Source: Marixanthomonas sp002364245 (GTDB taxonomy: Bacteria; Bacteroidota; Bacteroidia; Flavobacteriales; Flavobacteriaceae). From it: a stretch of 64,000 nt of DNA. A program made the position numbers and the translations under genes. Of the stretch, positions 58,257 through 64,000 are shown piece by piece (position 1 is the stretch's first letter; every line of letters starts with the position of its first letter). The notes under the pieces are model-generated. The model worked only from the letters and a program-made list of their open reading frames with translations. It had not been told where the DNA came from and ran no database searches. The DNA is taken from positions 156,406 to 220,405 of the forward strand of contig CAXAZF010000006.1 of NCBI GenBank assembly GCA_963973455.1. The letters run 5' to 3'.

Positions 58257-60866
58257 TTATAAGATATAGTCTTTTGCTTTGTTCAATGCTTCATTTATAC
58301 CTTCTGGGTTTTTCCCTCCAGCTGTTGCGAAAAACGGCTGTCCGCCACCGCCACCTTGAATGTGTTTTCCAAGTTCGCGTACTATTTGTCCTGCGTTCAA
58401 CTTTTTATCGGTTGCTAAATCCTTAGAGATATAGCACGTAAGCAACGCTTTCCCATTTTGTTTTGATCCGAATAAAATAAAAAGGTTGTCAATTTCTCCA
58501 CCCATTTCAAAAGCTAAATCTTTCATTCCGGAAGCATCTAAATCTACTTCTTTCGCTAAAAAGTTAATGCCGTTTACGGTTTCAAGCTCGTTTTTTAAAT
58601 CGCCTTTTAGGTTTTTAGCTTTATCTTTTAATAATTCCTGAACTTGCTTCTGTAGCGCAGTGTTTTCTTCTTGTAAATTACTTACTGCCTTAACAGGGTT
58701 TTGAGCGTTCAACGTTTTCTTTATCTCTGCATATTCGTTACTTCTATCTATGAAATAGTTTTTTGCAAATTCACCGGTAATGGCTTCTATTCTTCTAATT
58801 CCACTAGCGACAGAACTTTCTGAAGTAATTATAAAATGCCAAATATTCCCTGTGTTAGGTACGTGCGTTCCGCCACAAAGTTCCATTGAGTTTCCAAAAC
58901 GGATGGTACGAACGGCATCACCGTACTTTTCACCAAACAAGGCTACTGCTCCTTCATCTATTGCCTGCTGATAAGGTATTCCTCGTTGTTCTTCCAAAGC
59001 AAGGTTTTCATGGATGCGAGCATTTACAAAATCTTCCACTTGCTTAAGTTCTTCATCACTTACTTTACTGAAATGTGAAAAATCGAACCGCAAATACTTA
59101 TTGTGAACCAAAGAACCTTTTTGCGCTACGTGATCACCCAAAACATTCCGCAGGCCTTGGTGTAACAAGTGGGTTGCAGTATGGTTAGAAGCTGTGTTAG
59201 ATCTATGCTGCGGGTTTACCACCGCTTTAAAACTTGACTCGGGGTTTCGAGGCAGATTTTTAGCAAAATGGATAATCAAATTGTTTTCCTTCTTGGTGTC
59301 AACAATATAAATGACTTCTCCATCGGATGCTTCCAAGTAGCCTTTATCACCTATTTGACCACCGCCTTCTGCATAAAAAGGTGTTAAGTTGAACACCAAT
59401 TGATACAATTCACCTTCTTTTTTGCTTTCAACCTTACGGTATCGTGTTATTTTTACTTGAGTCTCTAAGGTGTCGTAGCCTACAAATTCTTCTACATCGT
59501 CTTCATGTAAAATAACCCAATCACCTGTTTCTATTTTTGTGGCAGCTCTAGAACGCTCCTTCTGTTTTTGTAGTTCGGTTTCAAATTCCTTTTCATTTAA
59601 TTCATATCCGCGCTCTCTTAAAATTAAGGCGGTTAAATCGATTGGAAAACCGTAGGTATCATATAATTCAAAGGCTTTTTTACCTGAAATGGTTTTACTG
59701 GAAGCGTTTGAAATCACATTTTCCAGCAACACGAGACCTTGATCTAGGGTGCGTAGAAAAGATTGTTCTTCTTCACGAATTACATTGGCAATCAAGTTTT
59801 TTTCTGAAACAAGCTCTGGGAAGGTTTCGCCCAATTGCTTCACTAATGTATCTGTTAATTTGTAAATAAAAGGTTCTTTTTTATCCAAGAATGTAAATCC
59901 ATATCGAATGGCGCGTCTTAAAATACGACGTATCACATAACCTGCTCCCGTATTGGAAGGCAATTGTCCATCTGCAATGGAAAAGGCAACCGCACGAACG
60001 TGATCTGAAATCACACGAATAGCAATGTCTTTTTCTTCCTCATTGCCATATTTGGTGTTTGTAATCGCTTCTATTTCGCGAATTAACGGTGTAAATACAT
60101 CGGTATCGTAATTACTCTTCTTGTCTTGAAGCACCATACACAAACGCTCAAAACCCATTCCGGTATCTACGTGCTGTGCGGGTAATTTTTCAAGACTGCC
60201 GTTGGCCTTTCGGTTAAATTGCATAAAAACCAAATTCCAAATTTCCACTACTAGTGGGTGATCTGCATTCACTAGCTCAGCTCCAGGTACTTTCGCTTTT
60301 TCTTCATCAGAACGAAGATCTACGTGAATTTCGCTACACGGCCCACAAGGTCCTTGCTCACCCATTTCCCAGAAGTTATCTTTTTTATCACCATTTAAAA
60401 TTCGATCTTCGGCAATATGTTGTTTCCAGAAATTATAAGCTTCCGTATCCCTATCTAACCCTTCAGATTTATCCCCTTCAAAAATAGTTACGTAGAGTTT
60501 GTCTTTATCTATTTTAAAAACTTCAGTTAAAAGTTCCCACGACCAAGCAATGGCTTCTTCTTTAAAATAATCGCCAAAACTCCAGTTTCCTAACATTTCG
60601 AACATCGTATGGTGGTACGTATCCATCCCTACTTCTTCCAGGTCGTTGTGTTTACCACTAACGCGAAGACATTTTTGAGTATCGGTTACGCGAGTATTTT
60701 TAGGATCGCTGTTTCCGAGGAAAAACTCTTTAAATTGATTCATCCCCGCATTGGTAAACATTAAGGTTGGGTCGTCCTTAATTACCATAGGCGCTGAGGG
60801 AACAACGGTGTGTTGTTTCGATTTAAAAAATTCAAAAAAAGTGGATCTTATTTCCTTAGATTTCAT
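58257..60866 (-). CDS. alaS: Alanyl-tRNA synthetase
   Basis: 869-aa class II synthetase with an editing domain. The N-terminus is MKSKEIRSTFFEFFKSKQHTVVPSAPMV. The class II core has FTNAGMNQFK and DTGMGFERL. The editing and zinc site are HTATHLLHQGLR and CGGTHV, and a C-terminal DHHA1 domain ends in GGGGGQPFFATAGG. Length and domain order are normal. The promoter is directly upstream (60882-60910). Confidence 0.97.
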   Translation of the reverse strand: MKSKEIRSTFFEFFKSKQHTVVPSAPMVIKDDPTLMFTNAGMNQFKEFFLGNSDPKNTRVTDTQKCLRVSGKHNDLEEVGMDTYHHTMFEMLGNWSFGDYFKEEAIAWSWELLTEVFKIDKDKLYVTIFEGDKSEGLDRDTEAYNFWKQHIAEDRILNGDKKDNFWEMGEQGPCGPCSEIHVDLRSDEEKAKVPGAELVNADHPLVVEIWNLVFMQFNRKANGSLEKLPAQHVDTGMGFERLCMVLQDKKSNYDTDVFTPLIREIEAITNTKYGNEEEKDIAIRVISDHVRAVAFSIADGQLPSNTGAGYVIRRILRRAIRYGFTFLDKKEPFIYKLTDTLVKQLGETFPELVSEKNLIANVIREEEQSFLRTLDQGLVLLENVISNASSKTISGKKAFELYDTYGFPIDLTALILRERGYELNEKEFETELQKQKERSRAATKIETGDWVILHEDDVEEFVGYDTLETQVKITRYRKVESKKEGELYQLVFNLTPFYAEGGGQIGDKGYLEASDGEVIYIVDTKKENNLIIHFAKNLPRNPESSFKAVVNPQHRSNTASNHTATHLLHQGLRNVLGDHVAQKGSLVHNKYLRFDFSHFSKVSDEELKQVEDFVNARIHENLALEEQRGIPYQQAIDEGAVALFGEKYGDAVRTIRFGNSMELCGGTHVPNTGNIWHFIITSESSVASGIRRIEAITGEFAKNYFIDRSNEYAEIKKTLNAQNPVKAVSNLQEENTALQKQVQELLKDKAKNLKGDLKNELETVNGINFLAKEVDLDASGMKDLAFEMGGEIDNLFILFGSKQNGKALLTCYISKDLATDKKLNAGQIVRELGKHIQGGGGGQPFFATAGGKNPEGINEALNKAKDYIL

Positions 60867-60881
60867 GCGTTATATTTTATT

Positions 60882-60910
60882 CAAAATTAGTGATTAAGGC
60901 AAAACGCAAA
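60882..60910 (-). promoter_or_regulatory. Promoter of alaS
   Basis: On the minus strand TTTG (60910-60907) and TAATTTTG (60889-60882) are 17 bp apart, matching the Bacteroidota consensus. The alaS ATG is 15 nt after the -7 box. Confidence 0.72.
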
Positions 60911-60918
60911 ACAATTTC

Positions 60919-60926
60919 TATATTTG
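60919..60926 (+). promoter_or_regulatory. -7 box for the M23 peptidase gene
   Basis: TATATTTG matches TAnnTTTG on the plus strand, about 60 bp before the ATG at 60987. It is divergent from, and close to, the alaS promoter. No clear -33 TTG. Confidence 0.5.
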
Positions 60927-60986
60927 TAATTCGTTATCCAAAGGTTAGCGCTGCCCATCAACCGCAAAAATAGGATTTTTTAACGT

Positions 60987-61964
60987 ATGTCTAAGGTTAA
61001 ATATTACTACGATAGTGAAACACTTTCGTATCGTAAAATTGAAAAGAAAAAAGGCCGTAAGCTTGGTATCATACTATTGAGCCTTCTCGGTACTTTATTA
61101 GCGGGTTTTTTAGTGTTTTTAGTATACATAAATCTTCCTTATGTAGAGACACCTAAGGAAAAATCGCTTAAACGGGAACTGGCTAATATGGAACTTCAAT
61201 ATGAACTTCTGAACAAAAAAATGGCTGAAGCAGAAAATGTACTTTCAGAAGTTGCCGAACGCGATAACAATCTATATAGAGTTTACTTTGAAGCAAACCC
61301 AATACCTGAAGAACAACGAAAAGCTGGATTTGGTGGTGTAAACCGTTACAAAAATTTAGAAGGGTTTGACAATTCCAAACTAATAATAAACACCAGCGAA
61401 CGGTTGGATATATTGACCAAGCAGATTGTAGTTCAGTCCCGTTCTTTGGATGAAGTTTCGCAACTTGCAGAAGAGAAAGAAGAACTATTAGCAGCAATTC
61501 CTGCTATTCAACCTGTAAAAAATGAAGACCTCACTCGTATGGCTTCCGGCTACGGATACCGTACCGATCCTTTTACAAAAGCACGTAAATTTCACTACGG
61601 AATGGATTTTACCTCGCCTAGAGGAACTCCCGTTTATGCTTCAGGGGACGGAGTTGTAAGTCGTGCCGATAATAATGCTACTGGCTATGGAAACCACATT
61701 CGAATTGACCACGGTTATGGTTACGAAAGCTTGTATGCACATCTTTATAAATATAATGTTCGAAAAGGGCAACTAGTAAAAAGAGGTGATTTAATAGGTT
61801 TTGTAGGGAGTACTGGCCGCTCTGAGGCACCACACCTTCACTATGAAGTTTTTAAAGATGACGAACGTATTAACCCTATTAATTTTTACTACGGAAACTT
61901 GACACCTGAAGAATTTGCTGAAATGCAAAAACAAGCGCAACAAGAAAACCAATCATTAGATTAA
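60987..61964 (+). CDS. M23-family membrane-anchored metallopeptidase
   Basis: 325 aa: a basic N-terminus, one membrane helix (about 26-47, LGIILLSLLGTLLAGFLVFLVY), a coiled-coil region (about 58-95 and 140-170) and a C-terminal LytM/M23 domain. The zinc residues are in KFHYGMDFTSPRGTPV and the HLHYEVF motif. Such proteins cleave peptidoglycan cross-bridges or, if they work with FtsEX-type partners, activate hydrolases. Both His motifs are intact, so it is probably active. Confidence 0.9.
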   Translation: MSKVKYYYDSETLSYRKIEKKKGRKLGIILLSLLGTLLAGFLVFLVYINLPYVETPKEKSLKRELANMELQYELLNKKMAEAENVLSEVAERDNNLYRVYFEANPIPEEQRKAGFGGVNRYKNLEGFDNSKLIINTSERLDILTKQIVVQSRSLDEVSQLAEEKEELLAAIPAIQPVKNEDLTRMASGYGYRTDPFTKARKFHYGMDFTSPRGTPVYASGDGVVSRADNNATGYGNHIRIDHGYGYESLYAHLYKYNVRKGQLVKRGDLIGFVGSTGRSEAPHLHYEVFKDDERINPINFYYGNLTPEEFAEMQKQAQQENQSLD

Positions 61965-62026
61965 GAAGCAGTAAATTTATACCTTTAATAACTCGAACAT
62001 TTTTAATTTACAATTCATACGCTACA

Positions 62027-62356
62027 ATGCACATTGACTTACCCGAAAAAAGATATTACAGCATAGGTGAAGTGGCCGAAGCTTTTGATGTAAACACTTC
62101 TCTTATCCGCTTTTGGGAAAAAGAATTCGACGCATTAAAACCGAAAAAAAACGCTAAAGGAAACCGTAAATTTACGCAAGAGGACATTAAAAACTTGGAG
62201 TTTATTTATCACCTGGTTAAAGAGCGTGGCTTTACTCTCGAAGGCGCCAAAACTCATCTAAAAGAGAACAAACAAAAAACATTAAGCCGTTTCGAGATTA
62301 TCCGTAAATTAGAAACAGTAAAAGCAGAATTGCTTAAAATAAAAGACCAACTTTAA
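62027..62356 (+). CDS. MerR-family transcriptional regulator
   Basis: 109 aa with a MerR-type winged helix at the N-terminus (YYSIGEVAEAFDVNTSLIRFWEKEF, then GNRKFTQEDIKNLEFIYHLVKERGFTLEGAKTHL) and a short coiled-coil tail (FEIIRKLETVKAELLKI). The effector domain is minimal, and no metal-binding cysteines are present. It lies between the M23 peptidase and the lemA/TPM genes, 10 bp before lemA, so it may be co-transcribed with them. Confidence 0.88.
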   Translation: MHIDLPEKRYYSIGEVAEAFDVNTSLIRFWEKEFDALKPKKNAKGNRKFTQEDIKNLEFIYHLVKERGFTLEGAKTHLKENKQKTLSRFEIIRKLETVKAELLKIKDQL

Positions 62357-62366
62357 AATATATATT

Positions 62367-62969
62367 ATGAAAAAATGGCTCATCCCCGTAATAATAATCG
62401 TTGCCCTTGTGGCAATTGGTGGATTTTGGTTTGTAAACGTTAACAATAGGCTTGTGCCTATGGATGAAAACGTTACCGCACAATGGGCAAATGTAGAAAG
62501 CTCATACCAACGTCGAGCAGACTTAATTCCCAATATTGTAAAAACCGCAAAAGGCTACGCAGAGTTTGAACAACAAACATTAACGCAGGTTATTGAAGCT
62601 AGAAGCAAAGCAACTTCGGTTACTATCGATCCTTCCAATATTACACCAGAACAGTTGGCGCAATTTCAGCAAGCACAATCGGGGCTGACTTCCGCTCTAT
62701 CAAGATTGTTAGCCACTTTTGAACGCTACCCAGACCTAAAAGCAAATGAAAACTTTAAGGAACTCATCAACGAGCTGGAACGCACTGAAAATCGAATCAA
62801 TGTAGAACGGAATCGTTTTAATGATCAAGCTCGTATTTTTAATTCTGAAGTACGCCAATTTCCAACAACTATTGCAGCAAGCATCTTAGGTTTTGAAAGA
62901 AAAACTTATTTTGAAGCAGATGCTGGAAGTGAAGATGCACCCGAAGTAGAATTTGATTTTAATAGCTAA
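62367..62969 (+). CDS. LemA-family protein
   Basis: 200 aa with an N-terminal membrane helix (about 4-25, WLIPVIIIVALVAIGGFWFVN), followed by the alpha-helical LemA domain (VTAQWANVESSYQRRADLIPNIV, ARSKATSV, ARIFNSEVRQFPTTIAASILGF). The function of the family is not firmly known. It is often linked with TPM-domain proteins, as here, where two TPM genes follow. Confidence 0.92.
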   Translation: MKKWLIPVIIIVALVAIGGFWFVNVNNRLVPMDENVTAQWANVESSYQRRADLIPNIVKTAKGYAEFEQQTLTQVIEARSKATSVTIDPSNITPEQLAQFQQAQSGLTSALSRLLATFERYPDLKANENFKELINELERTENRINVERNRFNDQARIFNSEVRQFPTTIAASILGFERKTYFEADAGSEDAPEVEFDFNS

Positions 62970-62983
62970 CAAGCCCTTTTTAT

Positions 62984-63421
62984 ATGTCTAAAGTAGAAGA
63001 TTTCCTTTCCGCCGAAGCCGAAGGCGATATTATTGAAGCCATCCGCACAGCAGAAAAAAATACCTCTGGTGAAGTTCGTATACACCTAGAAGCACACAGC
63101 GAGATTGATCCTTTTGAACGCGCTGCCGAAGTTTTTGATATGTTGCACATGAACAATACCAAACAAAGCAATGGTGTACTCATTTACGTTGCTGTAGAAG
63201 ACCGCACGCTTGTAATTTTAGGCGATAGCGGCATAAACGATGTTGTGGCGCCCGATTTTTGGGAAAGTACCAAAGACACCATTATCAGTCAATTTAAGGA
63301 AGGTAATATGGAACAAGGTTTAATCGATGGTATTCTCATGGCAGGTGAACAGCTTAAAAAACACTTTCCGTATCAAAAAGACGACAAAAACGAATTGCCT
63401 GATGATATTTCAGTAGGGTAA
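62984..63421 (+). CDS. TPM-domain protein (no signal peptide)
   Basis: 145 aa, a TPM (TLP18.3/Psb32/MOLO-1 type) domain (EDFLSAEAEGDIIEAIRTAEKNTSGEVRIHLEA, VLIYVAVEDRTLVILGDSGIND). There is no signal peptide or C-terminal membrane segment, which suggests a cytoplasmic version. Some relatives have weak phosphatase activity, but this is not shown here. Its ATG is 14 bp after the lemA stop. It is paired with the exported TPM protein that follows. Confidence 0.88.
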   Translation: MSKVEDFLSAEAEGDIIEAIRTAEKNTSGEVRIHLEAHSEIDPFERAAEVFDMLHMNNTKQSNGVLIYVAVEDRTLVILGDSGINDVVAPDFWESTKDTIISQFKEGNMEQGLIDGILMAGEQLKKHFPYQKDDKNELPDDISVG

Positions 63422-63444
63422 ACTAATAAAATTTAATCAGGTGT

Positions 63445-64000
63445 ATGCCCAAATTATTTCAGAAATATAACGTTCTTTTACTTTTAATAGGATTTTTGTT
63501 TTTTTCTGAAATAAGTGTTGCGCAGTTTGATATTCCACCAAAGCCTACCAAACAAACAGAGCAGACTTCGTTATATGATTATATCGATTTGCTAAACTCT
63601 TCTCAGAAAACTAATCTTGAAAATAAATTACTTCGATACGCAGATTCCACCTCAACACAGATTGTGGTTGCTATTATTAGCAGTACAAAAGGAGAGGACA
63701 TTTCATTTTTAGGAGCCAAATGGGGACAAAAATGGGGCATCGGGCAAAAAGATGAAGATAATGGAATTCTAATCTTGCTCGCCAAAGACGACCGTAAAAT
63801 AGACATCAATACTGGCTACGGTATCGAATACCGCATTACCGATTTAATGGCCGAACGCATCATTAATCGCATTATGATTCCCGAATTTAAAAAAGGGAAT
63901 TTCTATTCGGGTTTAGACCAAGGAGCCGATGCTATTTTTGCAGCCTTGAATGGTGAATTTAAGGAAGATCGAGACTTCAATAAAAAATCTAATGGCGGCG
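63445..64000 (+). CDS. Exported TPM-domain protein, partial
   Basis: Starts with the ATG at 63445 and runs off the right edge after about 185 residues. Signal peptide (MPKLFQKYNVLLLLIGFLFF...VAQ), then a TPM domain with STSTQIVVAIISST, NGILILLAKDDRKIDI and TGYGIEYRITDLMAERI, and a conserved C-terminal IPEFKKGNFYSGL. Family members usually have a C-terminal membrane helix and a glycine-rich tail, which would lie outside the window. Third gene of the lemA-TPM-TPM cluster. Confidence 0.87.
   Translation, partial: MPKLFQKYNVLLLLIGFLFFSEISVAQFDIPPKPTKQTEQTSLYDYIDLLNSSQKTNLENKLLRYADSTSTQIVVAIISSTKGEDISFLGAKWGQKWGIGQKDEDNGILILLAKDDRKIDINTGYGIEYRITDLMAERIINRIMIPEFKKGNFYSGLDQGADAIFAALNGEFKEDRDFNKKSNGG

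Noticed and set aside
1..64000. tRNA, rRNA, CRISPR array, IS element or prophage
   Set aside because: I looked in all gaps between genes and saw no tRNA-like cloverleaf, no regularly spaced repeats with spacers, no transposase or integrase, and no terminal inverted repeats. The only tandem array is the MraZ operator.

Overview
The window is chromosomal housekeeping DNA from a member of the Flavobacteriaceae (Bacteroidota). The evidence is gliding-motility genes (gldA, gldB, gldC), a protease with a type IX secretion sorting tail, TAnnTTTG-type -7 promoter boxes, a split cobalamin-dependent MetH, a DnaG primase without zinc ligands, AT-rich DNA and almost no Shine-Dalgarno sequences. I cannot name the genus. 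I see no tRNA, rRNA, IS element, prophage or CRISPR array.

Layout. 1-5.7 kb, minus strand: the dcw cell-wall cluster mraZ-rsmH-ftsL-ftsI-murE-mraY (mraY runs off the left edge), with a MraZ operator of AAGTGGTAAA repeats. 6-12.7 kb: hydrolase, engB, gldB-gldC-CxxC protein, nadE, an orphan LuxR-type regulator with an abnormal receiver, and dnaG. 12.8-15.3 kb: ECF sigma, membrane anti-sigma-like protein and outer-membrane protein. 15.4-27.1 kb, plus strand: dtd, two DUF3857/transglutaminase proteins (one active-looking, one dead), mazG-like, a small membrane protein, aroA, queA, secreted serine protease, rlmN, polyprenyl synthase. 27.2-30.3 kb, minus strand: pheA-aroG/CM-rsgA behind an aromatic leader peptide and terminator. 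30.4-36 kb: gldA, a tandemly duplicated PagL-like/GIN-lipoprotein module and a PLP dehydratase/racemase. 36-47 kb, minus strand: sulfur and methionine metabolism (cysH, Rrf2 regulator, metF, split metH, metZ, osmC, hom, metX, metY) behind a SAM-I riboswitch. 47.5 kb: metK on the plus strand behind a SAM-II-like pseudoknot. 48.8-57.2 kb: amidase, DUF302 lipoprotein, then a two-component system and two putative targets. 57.3-60.9 kb: alaS and a GSCFA protein. 61-64 kb: M23 peptidase, MerR-type regulator, LemA and two TPM-domain proteins (the last cut by the right edge).

The best leads are in the regulatory DNA. (1) A 23-codon leader ORF upstream of pheA has eight aromatic codons in nine and is followed by a strong intrinsic terminator, which is a ribosome-mediated attenuator. 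(2) The metY-metK intergenic region carries two structurally different SAM-sensing RNAs on opposite strands, a clear SAM-I aptamer and a SAM-II-like pseudoknot with an inserted hairpin. A 10-nt segment of the pseudoknot core is perfectly complementary to a site just before metK. (3) Four copies of a 20-bp palindrome, AATASGGCAATTGCCSTATT-like, each sit 31.5 bp from a -7-type box upstream of the response regulator, the kinase cluster, a PQQ-propeller protein and a lipoprotein. This defines a likely local regulon of the TPR-kinase/LuxR-regulator pair.
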